Assembly: GCA_009827205.1 (NCBI GenBank)
Contig: WUAK01000218.1
Coordinates: 1-5,156, forward strand
DNA: 5,156 nucleotides
Reading direction: 5' to 3'
Origin: Phycisphaeraceae bacterium
GTDB lineage: Bacteria > Planctomycetota > Phycisphaerae > Phycisphaerales > UBA1924
This document shows positions 1 to 5,156 of this stretch, in pieces; positions within the stretch are counted from its first letter, which is position 1; the number at the start of each line of letters is the position of its first letter. The translations under genes and the position numbers were made by a program. Below the pieces are notes generated by a model. The model searched no databases and was not told the origin of the DNA. It worked only from the letters and a program-made list of their open reading frames with translations.

Positions 1-422
1 CCTTCGAGGAACCGCCCTTGCGTCTCGAACTGATCGACGAGCGTTGAATCGAAGTTCAATCTATCGAACCCAGCTTCTTTAAGCACCTCTGCCAGCGCAT
101 CAGTCCGCCGTTCGAGGCGCCTCTTGGTGCTGAGCATTGGGTAGAGCAGCACCCGCCCGTCGGCGTGTGTCGAGAACCAGTTGTTCGGAAAGACCGCGTC
201 GGGCTTGGCGGGCTCTTGGCTGTCTTCTAAGACAAGGACGTTGACACCAACGCTGTGCAGCACGTCGACAAACCCATCAAACTCCGCCGCCACGGCTTTG
301 CGATCCGCGACGGGATCGGTTGCGGCTCGGCTCTGAAAGGCGTTCGACTCGGCGGTCTCTGGGTTCGACCCGCACGCCGCCGGGCGGACCATGAGGATTG
401 TGTCTGTGGTTTGCTGGGACAT
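1..422 (-). CDS. ctlX: CtlX-type hydrolase of the amidinotransferase (guanidine-modifying) superfamily, N-terminal part
   Basis: Reading from an ATG at 422 gives 140 residues that stay open to the window edge, so the C-terminal half is missing. The start MSQQTTDTILMVRPAACG, the stretch PETAESNAFQ (residues 21-30), the core PDAVFPNNWFSTHADG (74-89) followed by VLLYPM, and the terminal FLEG match, from memory, the FN0238/CtlX-type amidinotransferase family, annotated as citrulline utilisation hydrolases. In this superfamily the fold hydrolyses or transfers guanidino or ureido groups. D75 probably belongs to the substrate pocket and E140 probably begins the motif with the catalytic acid. The catalytic His and Cys should lie beyond the edge. 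The gene starts 20 bp after the small membrane protein gene, on the same strand, as the last visible gene of the operon. No Shine-Dalgarno is seen. The family call is firm; the exact substrate (citrulline, arginine or other) is inferred. Confidence 0.85.
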   Translation of the reverse strand, partial: MSQQTTDTILMVRPAACGSNPETAESNAFQSRAATDPVADRKAVAAEFDGFVDVLHSVGVNVLVLEDSQEPAKPDAVFPNNWFSTHADGRVLLYPMLSTKRRLERRTDALAEVLKEAGFDRLNFDSTLVDQFETQGRFLE

Positions 423-442
423 GTCAATCTACAAGACGTGCA

Positions 443-763
443 TCAATTGTAAAAGTAGTCGAATGCCTCGAAACCTAGCCCAATCAGTAAACTGAGCCCA
501 CCAATAAAGACGACTGCAAGAACAAGTCCAATCACAATCTGCCCTACTGTTAGCTCGATCTTGGTGGCTACGTTCTTTGGTTTCCAATCGTCTCGGATGA
601 CTGAATCTACAACAAGCTCTGAATCTCCACGTTCAGATTCGTACTGAACCGACTTCACTTGCCACCGTTGCTCATCGCAATACGCTGATAATTGCGAAAG
701 GCTCTTTGCCTGAATCCTGACCGGCCGCGGGGAGGATGCGATGTCTACTAGGTAAATCGGCAT
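443..763 (-). CDS. Small single-span membrane protein of unknown function
   Basis: A 106-residue protein that I do not recognise. Residues 1-60 look like a small soluble domain with a strand-helix-strand pattern: MPIYLVDI, then a polar helix around SLSQLSAYCDEQRW, then QVKSVQYES. Residues about 72-98 are a strongly hydrophobic segment rich in Gly, Ile, Leu and Val, followed by an aromatic tail ending DYFYN, which suggests one membrane span near the C-terminus. I chose the ATG at 763, one base after the stop of the CoA-transferase gene. A TTG at 775 would add four residues (MKCK) and overlap that gene. The gene is tightly placed inside an operon yet has lower GC than its neighbours: about 45% by hand count over 481-660, against about 62% over a 60-bp stretch of the CoA-transferase gene. 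That may mean separate ancestry. Being a real gene is likely from its spacing; its role is unknown. Confidence 0.7.
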   Translation of the reverse strand: MPIYLVDIASSPRPVRIQAKSLSQLSAYCDEQRWQVKSVQYESERGDSELVVDSVIRDDWKPKNVATKIELTVGQIVIGLVLAVVFIGGLSLLIGLGFEAFDYFYN

Positions 764-764
764 C

Positions 765-1442
765 TTACACTTCAACAGTCTTCAACTCATCCGCGAAGAA
801 GATCTCCGCCTCAGTCTTCTGCTCGATCTCTTCACGCGTCACACCCTCGGCGAGCTCTGTCACCACGAAGCGCTTCTTCGACTGGTCAAACAGCATCACG
901 CAGAGATCGCTGATGATCATGTCCACGACGCCCTTGCCCGTGAGCGGGAGGTTGCACTCGGCGAGGATCTTGGCGTCGCCCCGCTTTGAGACGTGCTCCA
1001 TCATGACAACGACCTTCTCGACGCCCGCGACGAGATCCATCGCGCCGCCCATGCCCTTGACCATCTTGCCCGGGATCATCCAGTTGGCGATGTCGCCCTG
1101 CTGCGAGATCTGCATCGCGCCGAGGATGCACATGTCGATGTGCCCGCCGCGGATCATGCCGAAGCTGTCGGAACTCGAGAAGAAGCTCGATCCGTCGAGC
1201 GCGGTCACGGTCTGTTTGCCCGCGTTGATCAGGTCGGCGTCGACCTTGTCGTCCGTCGGGAACGGACCGATGCCCAGAAGACCGTTCTCGGATTGGAGCC
1301 AGACCTCGATGGGCTTGCCGTCCGTCCCGACCGGGATGTGGTTGGCGACGAGCGTCGGCATCCCGATGCCGAGGTTGACGAGATAGCCGTCCTCGAGTTC
1401 CTGGGCGGCACGCTTTGCGATCTGATCACGTGTGAGTGGCAT
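765..1442 (-). CDS. scoB: 3-oxoacid (succinyl-CoA:acetoacetate-type) CoA-transferase subunit B
   Basis: A full-length 225-residue B subunit of a type I CoA-transferase. With the A subunit it moves CoA between succinyl-CoA (or acetyl-CoA) and acetoacetate in the cytoplasm, for ketone-body or short-chain acid use. Hallmarks are LVNLGIGMPTLVAN (residues 21-34), LQSENGLLGIGPFPT (49-63) with E52 as the expected catalytic glutamate that forms the acyl-CoA thioester, DADLINAGKQTVT, MIRGGHID, ANWMIPGKMVKGMGGAMDLV and LPLTGKG. I chose the ATG at 1442 because MPLTRDQIAKRAAQEL is the usual family N-terminus; a TTG at 1460 would add six unmatched residues. It follows the FeoB-linked peptide gene by 20 bp. 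The A subunit gene is not upstream and not in the visible downstream part, which is unusual because the two normally sit side by side. Whether it uses acetoacetate, acetate or another acid cannot be told from this subunit alone. Confidence 0.93.
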   Translation of the reverse strand: MPLTRDQIAKRAAQELEDGYLVNLGIGMPTLVANHIPVGTDGKPIEVWLQSENGLLGIGPFPTDDKVDADLINAGKQTVTALDGSSFFSSSDSFGMIRGGHIDMCILGAMQISQQGDIANWMIPGKMVKGMGGAMDLVAGVEKVVVMMEHVSKRGDAKILAECNLPLTGKGVVDMIISDLCVMLFDQSKKRFVVTELAEGVTREEIEQKTEAEIFFADELKTVEV

Positions 1443-1462
1443 AGCCGCATTGTACGGCAAGT

Positions 1463-1606
1463 TCAGGCGTCGTCGCGCTCGCGAGCCGAGATCGTCAGCT
1501 GCGTCTTCCGGTGCTTCCGCACTGGCTTGAACTGCTTAACGAGAACCAAGACGCCGCCCACAGCCGCGAGCGAGACAACCCAGAACTGCCAGTCACCGAT
1601 CGGCAT
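1463..1606 (-). CDS. FeoB-linked 47-residue membrane peptide
   Basis: A 47-residue protein whose ATG overlaps the feoB stop codon as TGATG (1608-1604), the classic layout of translational coupling. Residues 1-6 (MPIGDW) are followed by one hydrophobic span at about 8-24 with Trp at its start (W6, W9), then a strongly basic stretch KQFKPVRKHRK (24-34) and a charged tail ending in ARERDDA. By the positive-inside rule the N-terminus is probably periplasmic and the tail cytoplasmic. Position and architecture recall the small FeoB-associated membrane proteins found after feoB in many bacteria, but those usually carry a cysteine-rich tail and this one has no cysteine at all. The link to FeoB rests on position and coupling, not on sequence identity that I can check. 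A longer reading from 1741 lies inside feoB and is not credible. Confidence 0.72.
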   Translation of the reverse strand: MPIGDWQFWVVSLAAVGGVLVLVKQFKPVRKHRKTQLTISARERDDA

Positions 1607-3597
1607 CAGAGCACCCGAGTGACAACTGTGTACACGACGAGCGACGAAACGTACGCGACGCCTGTCATCCAAGCGAACTGCAGCCCCGCCCACTTCCAGC
1701 CCCCCGCTTCCTTGGCGGTCACCACGAGCGTCGGCAGGCACTGGATCGCAAGGACGAAGAACACCAGCATCGACCAGCTCGTCGCCTCGGTGAAGACGGG
1801 CGAGCCGTCGTCGCGCTCGGCGGTCGAAACCGCTTCAAAAACGGTCTGGTCCTCGGTGTCCTCGCTGCCGGCGATCTGGACCGCCATCGTCGAGACAAAG
1901 ACCTCGCGTGCCGCGAAGCTCGCCAAGATGCCGACGGTCAGTTGCCGATCCGCGCCGATGGGGGCGAAGACAGGCTGGATGGTCGAGCCGATCCTGCCGA
2001 GGAACGTGTTCCTGGAAGCGAACTTCGTGTCCTCTGCATCCGCACGTGCGAGCAGCTCGTCGGCGCGATCGGGTTCGGCTCTTGCGATCTGAGCCGCCTC
2101 CGAACGCAGAGATTCTGCCGCGGGTGAAGACTCCGAACCCGGGTACGCGTTGAGCCACCAGAGCACGACCGAGATCGCGAGGATCACGGTGCCCGCCTTC
2201 CGCACAAACAGCCAGCCTCGGTAGAGCGCCTGCTTGGTTGCGTAGACAAGCCCAGGCAGCTGATAACGCGGCAACTCGAGCGCCATGGGCCTGCTGCGGC
2301 CGCGGAGGATCGTCCCTCTTGCGATGATCGCGCTGACAAGCCCCGCGAGTATGCCAAGCACATAGCACCCCGTGAACGCGAGAGCCTGCTTGCCGCTGCT
2401 GCCCGGGAAGAGGATCTGTGTCAGCAGCACGTAGACAGGAATGCGCGCCGAGCAGCTCATGAACGGCACCACAAGGATCGTCGCAAGGCGGTCGCGTCTG
2501 TCGGGCACCGCACGCGCTGACATGATCGCGGGTATCGCGCACGCGTGAGCCGACAAGAACGGCACGAACGCATGCCCGGGCAGCCCGAAGGGCCTGAGCA
2601 ACCGATCGATCACAAACGCCGCCCGCGCGAGATAGCCCGACTGCTCAAGCAGCGCGATCAGGAAGAACAACAGGATGATCTGGGGCAGGAAGATCACCGT
2701 ACCGCCGACACCCGCGATGACGCCGTCGGTCAGCAGATCCCTGACGGGCCCCTCGGGCAGAACGTCTGCTACAAGTGTGCCCAGAGTCGCAAATAGCCAG
2801 TCGATCCCGTCCATCGGGACCGACGCGAGCGTGAAGATCACCCAGAAAAGCCCGGTCATGATCGCCGCGAACGTCACCACGCCGAGCACCGGGTGTGTAA
2901 ACGCCCGGTCGAGCCTGTCTGTGAGGCGGTCTCGATCGCCCGCGTGCGCATCGTCGGCGCACACATCGGCGTACACCGCATCCGCCCACCGCTCGAGCTC
3001 ACTCTGCTCGGTCGGTATCGAAGACTCGGTGACCACACCCGTGCTCAGGAGCCCTCGCGCCTCGTCGATGCCTGCGCCCGTCTTGCTTGAGACAAGCACA
3101 ACCGGGCAACCGAGGTGACCCGCGAGCTTGTCTCTGTCGATGTGGATACCACGCCTGCTGGCATCATCTGCCATCGTGACAACGACCGCGGTCGGCATCT
3201 TGCGCGTCAGCACCTCGCCTGCCAGTTGCAGGTTGCGCAGAAGATTCGTCCCATCCAGCACGAGCAGAACTTCGTCGGGCGGTGAAGCGCGCGTTCCCGC
3301 GGGAGCAACAGACCCCTCGAGCACGCCCCTGCAAATCGAAGACTCAGACTGATCGAGTCCGAGGCTGTAGATGCCGGGCAGGTCGATGATCGACATCGAC
3401 CGCCCACCGACATCGAGCGACGCGACGTGCGCTTCCTGCGTCGTTCCCGGGAAGTTCGAGGTCTTCTGCCTGCGACCGGCGAGCTTGTTGAAAAGGGTCG
3501 TCTTCCCGACATTCGGGTTGCCGATGAACGCGACAGTGAACGGCGCTCGTTCTGGTGCAACGACTTCCGCAGATGAGATCGGATCTGTGCTTGTCAA
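1606..3597 (-). CDS. feoB: Ferrous iron transporter FeoB
   Basis: The 663-residue inner membrane Fe2+ transporter. The N-terminal G domain has G1 GNPNVGKT (residues 26-33), G2 FPGTT (49-53), G3 DLPG (72-75) and G5-like SSKTG (170-174). G4 reads TMAD (141-144) where Asn-x-x-Asp is normal, so the base-contacting Asn is replaced by Thr. A helical linker (about 195-235) leads to the membrane domain, with GYLARAAFVIDRLL (321-334), the gate motifs ACAIPAIM with C353 and MSCSARIPVY with C382, a charged loop at about 490-530, FAAREVFVSTMA (561-572) and a final pair of spans to 663. It is shorter than the 773-residue E. coli protein but complete in all core parts. The start is a TTG at 3597, since no ATG or GTG occurs between the feoA stop and the G1 motif. 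A G-rich stretch (3601-3607) lies just upstream. It follows feoA by 21 bp in the same frame. Confidence 0.95.
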   Translation of the reverse strand: MTSTDPISSAEVVAPERAPFTVAFIGNPNVGKTTLFNKLAGRRQKTSNFPGTTQEAHVASLDVGGRSMSIIDLPGIYSLGLDQSESSICRGVLEGSVAPAGTRASPPDEVLLVLDGTNLLRNLQLAGEVLTRKMPTAVVVTMADDASRRGIHIDRDKLAGHLGCPVVLVSSKTGAGIDEARGLLSTGVVTESSIPTEQSELERWADAVYADVCADDAHAGDRDRLTDRLDRAFTHPVLGVVTFAAIMTGLFWVIFTLASVPMDGIDWLFATLGTLVADVLPEGPVRDLLTDGVIAGVGGTVIFLPQIILLFFLIALLEQSGYLARAAFVIDRLLRPFGLPGHAFVPFLSAHACAIPAIMSARAVPDRRDRLATILVVPFMSCSARIPVYVLLTQILFPGSSGKQALAFTGCYVLGILAGLVSAIIARGTILRGRSRPMALELPRYQLPGLVYATKQALYRGWLFVRKAGTVILAISVVLWWLNAYPGSESSPAAESLRSEAAQIARAEPDRADELLARADAEDTKFASRNTFLGRIGSTIQPVFAPIGADRQLTVGILASFAAREVFVSTMAVQIAGSEDTEDQTVFEAVSTAERDDGSPVFTEATSWSMLVFFVLAIQCLPTLVVTAKEAGGWKWAGLQFAWMTGVAYVSSLVVYTVVTRVL

Positions 3598-3600
3598 GCG

Positions 3601-3607
3601 TCCCCCC
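3601..3607 (-). promoter_or_regulatory. Possible ribosome binding site for feoB
   Basis: The minus strand reads GGGGGGA, ending three bases before the TTG start of feoB. It is the only purine-rich stretch between the feoA stop and the feoB G1 motif, and it supports TTG 3597 as the start. The spacing is shorter than usual and the match to the Shine-Dalgarno consensus is partial. Confidence 0.35.
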
Positions 3608-3618
3608 GGTGGTCGGCG

Positions 3619-3879
3619 TCAGCAGGGGCGGACGTGCACGTGGTCGGCGAGCTTTTTCGAGAGCGCGATCCGGCACCCGCTCGCACCCGGCCCGATCGAC
3701 ACGATGCAGGGCTCGCCCATCTTGCAGACCTTGAACTCGCACTCGGGCTTCAGCCCCATCGCACGGAGTTCTGCAGACTCGAACTCGGGAAGCGTGCAGG
3801 ACTCAAGCCGAGCCGACTGCCCCCTGGAGAGCTGTGTCAGTGGCACCGAAGCAGGCTTGGCTGGGGTCTGGGTAGTCAC
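3619..3879 (-). CDS. feoA: Ferrous iron transport protein FeoA
   Basis: A small cytosolic SH3-like partner of FeoB, 86 residues from a GTG at 3879. The FeoA core is PLTQLSRGQSARL (13-25), the helix AELRAMGLKPECEFKV (36-51) with the usual MGL turn, GEPCIV (55-60), and RIALSKKLADHVHVRP (70-85), matching the closing beta strands with the L-S-K/R-x-L-A signature. Start choice is uncertain. A TTG at 3885 would overlap the predicted -10 box, the GTG at 3879 would make a nearly leaderless message, and a GTG at 3846 (V12) would give a 75-residue protein of the usual family length with a leader of about 32 bases. None has a Shine-Dalgarno. The protein holds six cysteines (28, 47, 52, 58, 69, 86), many for a FeoA. 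It is probably the first gene of the feo operon, 42 to 48 bp after the upstream gene. Confidence 0.9.
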   Translation of the reverse strand: MTTQTPAKPASVPLTQLSRGQSARLESCTLPEFESAELRAMGLKPECEFKVCKMGEPCIVSIGPGASGCRIALSKKLADHVHVRPC

Positions 3880-3884
3880 ACCCA

Positions 3885-3913
3885 ATGATAGGCTGATTGA
3901 GAATCAGTCGCAA
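3885..3913 (-). promoter_or_regulatory. Predicted sigma-70-type promoter of the feo operon
   Basis: On the minus strand TTGCGA (3913-3908, four of six matches to TTGACA) is followed after exactly 17 bases by TATCAT (3890-3885, five of six matches to TATAAT). A transcript would begin near 3878, at or just inside the GTG codon at 3879, so the message would be leaderless or start at the later GTG at 3846. It lies in the only sizeable gap upstream of feoA. This is a hand prediction from consensus and spacing; no mapped transcript supports it. Confidence 0.5.
3893..3907. promoter_or_regulatory. 15-bp operator-like palindrome in the promoter spacer
   Basis: CTGATT-N3-AATCAG is a perfect 6+3+6 inverted repeat that fills 15 of the 17 bases between the predicted -35 and -10 boxes of the feo promoter. 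Read on the minus strand it contains TGATTCTCAATCA, which resembles the TGA...TCA ends and the ATTCTCA core of many Fur-family sites, although it is not a full 19-bp Fur box. A repressor bound here would block RNA polymerase directly. Its position before feoA suggests iron control by Fur or a functional analogue; the regulator is inferred. Confidence 0.5.
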
Positions 3914-3931
3914 CTGATCGCATGAGATCAG
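3914..3931. promoter_or_regulatory. Second operator-like dyad directly upstream of the -35 box
   Basis: CTGATC-N6-GATCAG is a 6+6 inverted repeat that covers the stop codon of the upstream gene (3930-3928) and ends exactly where the -35 hexamer begins. It shares the CTGAT half-site with the neighbouring palindrome, and the two CTGAT copies on the plus strand start 21 bp apart, about two helical turns, so the sites would lie on the same DNA face. The stem is short and lacks a T-run, so it is a poor intrinsic terminator. It could be a second binding site for the same regulator. Confidence 0.35.
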
Positions 3932-5156
3932 CTTCCATGCCTCGGAGCGAGTTCCTCGAATGACATGCAGTAGCCAGCACGCCAGATCGGGTACTGGACC
4001 TCGCAGCGGAAACCGACGTATTCGGTCGGATCGACCTCGATCCTGCTGAACGCGTGCTGAGTCAGCTCGCCGTGCCGGTGCCAGAGCGAGCTGTGCGACG
4101 AGGCGATGCCCCTTCCCAGCAGTTCTAGCTTCATCTGGCTCGGGAACCTGGTGGCCCACTTGTCGCCACCCGGGATCGAGAGCCCCGGGTACCACATCAG
4201 CGCGTCAACCGAGGGTCTGAACATGCGCTCGAGCTTCTCGTGCAGGTACACGTCAAAGATGAGGTTCTGGACAGGCCAGTTGACAAGGTACCACACGCGC
4301 TCAAACGCGCACTCCTTTGTCTCCGGATTGATGAAGGGCCAGGTCGTGCGAGTCGCGGTCACAACATCGAGCGAGTGATTTTCGTCAAGGTCTGCGGGGT
4401 CGATGACCTGCAGGAGCTGACCCACCTTGCCCCGACCCGTGATCTCTGGCATCGGCGACGAAGTAAACGGCTCGATCAAAGCGGTCGGCGTGCGTCCTTT
4501 GAGGCCAGTGTCATCGAGCAGCTTGCGGTTCCAGCCTTCCTTTGCCCAACGCATGTTGTCGCCCGAGCAGATCACCAGCGGCATGCCGCTGGGCGCGATC
4601 GAAGCGCCGATAAAGCCGTTGATATACGTTCGGCTGAGCGTGTCTTCATCTTCAATGTCAATGATGTTGATGCTGATGCCCGTTTGACACCCACCACCCG
4701 TGAGTTGCGACGAGACGGCGTACATGTTGGCGCGAGTGCCGACGTCGGAGTTCATCCCGTTGCCGGGTGGGCCCTGGATACTCGAATCGAGCCGATCGGT
4801 GAGCTTGGTGTGGCTCCCAGCGATGTCGTCGATGAGCCTAGAGAACTCGTTGACCGAAGCTTCGAGCAGATCGGCTGACTCGCTTGTCACCCCGACTCGC
4901 CGCGCTGCATCGACGAATTGATGAAGTCCTTTCACACCCGGCAATCTGATGAGAGTCTGGAGCGACGGCGGGTCTTGAACCGCGAAGCTGATCCGCTGGC
5001 AAGTGTTGCGGACAATATCGAGGAACCTCGACATCCCGCTGCCGCCCTGTGCATGCTCCGGGAGCTGACTGATCGCTTCTATCAAATCAGAATGGAGCCG
5101 GTCCGCCACACGCTGGCATCGCTTGGCCTCCTCGTTTGAGATTGGCTTTGGAATCT
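3928..5156 (-). CDS. Protein of unknown family, 5' end beyond the window
   Basis: The frame is open from the right edge for 408 residues to a TGA at 3930-3928. A GTG at 5109 is the first possible start inside the window, but in-frame codons upstream (…NEEAKRCQR) read like continuing helix, so the true start is probably outside. Numbering from that GTG, residues 1-115 look mostly helical and polar (RLHSDLIEAISQL, GLHQFVDAARRVGV). A linker with QGPPGNG (112-118) leads to a mixed domain with hydrophobic strands: SINIIDIEDED, TYINGFIGASIAP, MPLVICSGDN, TTWPFINPETKE, VWYLVNWPVQNLIFDVYLHE and ALMWYPGLSIPGGDKW. I see no signal peptide, membrane span, Walker motif or helix-turn-helix that I trust, and I do not recognise the family. 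It stops 42 to 48 bp before feoA on the same strand. A link to iron is possible only by position. Confidence 0.75.
   Translation of the reverse strand, partial: IPKPISNEEAKRCQRVADRLHSDLIEAISQLPEHAQGGSGMSRFLDIVRNTCQRISFAVQDPPSLQTLIRLPGVKGLHQFVDAARRVGVTSESADLLEASVNEFSRLIDDIAGSHTKLTDRLDSSIQGPPGNGMNSDVGTRANMYAVSSQLTGGGCQTGISINIIDIEDEDTLSRTYINGFIGASIAPSGMPLVICSGDNMRWAKEGWNRKLLDDTGLKGRTPTALIEPFTSSPMPEITGRGKVGQLLQVIDPADLDENHSLDVVTATRTTWPFINPETKECAFERVWYLVNWPVQNLIFDVYLHEKLERMFRPSVDALMWYPGLSIPGGDKWATRFPSQMKLELLGRGIASSHSSLWHRHGELTQHAFSRIEVDPTEYVGFRCEVQYPIWRAGYCMSFEELAPRHGS

Noticed and set aside
227..427. 66-residue minus-strand frame from a TTG at 427
   Set aside because: It is a shadow of ctlX in another frame; the frame from the ATG at 422 gives clear family motifs and stays open to the window edge.
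736..1386. Long plus-strand reading frames opposite scoB (also 993-1622)
   Set aside because: They lie antisense to a clear CoA-transferase gene and their sequences show no family features; GC-rich coding DNA commonly gives such antisense frames.
1463..1741. Longer 92-residue version of the FeoB-linked peptide
   Set aside because: The extra 45 residues overlap feoB and look like an out-of-frame shadow, while the ATG at 1606 gives the usual TGATG coupling and a sensible membrane peptide.
1835..2542. 235-residue minus-strand frame inside feoB (also 2645-2989, 3207-3560, 3344-3742)
   Set aside because: These are out-of-frame shadows of feoB with Arg- and Ser-rich composition and no domain features.
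3598..3621. Selenocysteine insertion at the feoA TGA
   Set aside because: I saw no convincing stem-loop of the bacterial SECIS type after the TGA, and FeoA normally ends about here, so an ordinary stop is simpler.
3371..3925. 184-residue plus-strand frame across feoA and the feoB start
   Set aside because: It is antisense to two well-recognised genes and runs through the promoter region; no recognisable features.
3914..3931. Dyad considered as a terminator for the upstream gene
   Set aside because: The six-base stem with a six-base loop is weak, overlaps the stop codon and has no following T-run.
4240..4878. 212-residue plus-strand frame opposite the unknown protein (also 4427-4687 and 4106-4378)
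   Set aside because: It is rich in Arg, Asp and Val, with no hydrophobic core pattern. The minus frame is longer, open to the edge and has protein-like strand and helix patterns.
5088..5133. Strong Shine-Dalgarno (GAGGAGG at 5133-5127) seven bases before an ATG at 5119
   Set aside because: That ATG opens only a ten-codon frame ending in TGA, out of frame with the long protein. The motif is most simply the Glu-Glu codons of the open frame. A sequencing frameshift here cannot be excluded.

Overview
The window is about 5.2 kb of moderately GC-rich bacterial DNA, with AT-richer patches. Every gene I can support lies on the minus strand, so transcription runs from high to low coordinates. The arrangement suggests a free-living Gram-negative-like bacterium with weak or absent Shine-Dalgarno sequences. 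A planctomycete of the Phycisphaerae type is my best guess, from the style of the FeoA and FeoB proteins and the poor ribosome binding sites, but I hold this weakly. There is no rRNA, tRNA or phylogenetic marker in the window.

Layout in order of transcription: (1) 5156-3928, a long protein of unknown family whose start lies beyond the window; (2) 3931-3885, a compact 47-bp control region with a promoter-like -35/-10 pair and two dyads; (3) 3879-3619, feoA; (4) 3597-1606, feoB, the ferrous iron transporter; (5) 1606-1463, a 47-residue single-span membrane protein overlapping the feoB stop as TGATG; (6) 1442-765, subunit B of a 3-oxoacid (acetoacetate/succinyl) CoA-transferase; (7) 763-443, a small single-span membrane protein of lower GC; (8) 422-1, the N-terminal 140 residues of a CtlX-type amidinotransferase-fold hydrolase that runs off the left edge. 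Gaps from feoA onward are at most 21 bp, so genes 3 to 8 look like one transcription unit driven from the feoA promoter.

FeoA, FeoB and the small membrane protein form a ferrous iron uptake module. FeoB moves Fe2+ through the inner membrane, FeoA is its cytosolic SH3-like partner, and the small protein sits where other genomes carry FeoB-associated membrane peptides. The genes after it are metabolic (CoA-transferase, citrulline/arginine-type hydrolase) and have no obvious link to iron. They may be co-transcribed by chance, or belong to a lineage-specific iron-responsive operon. The CoA-transferase B subunit lacks its A partner beside it.

The points most worth a second look are the promoter, where one dyad fills the -35/-10 spacer and another abuts the -35, the in-frame feoA-TGA-feoB junction with no ATG for feoB, the changed G4 motif of FeoB, the cysteine-free FeoB-associated peptide, and the unrecognised upstream protein. 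I saw no mobile element, CRISPR array, RNA gene or convincing terminator.
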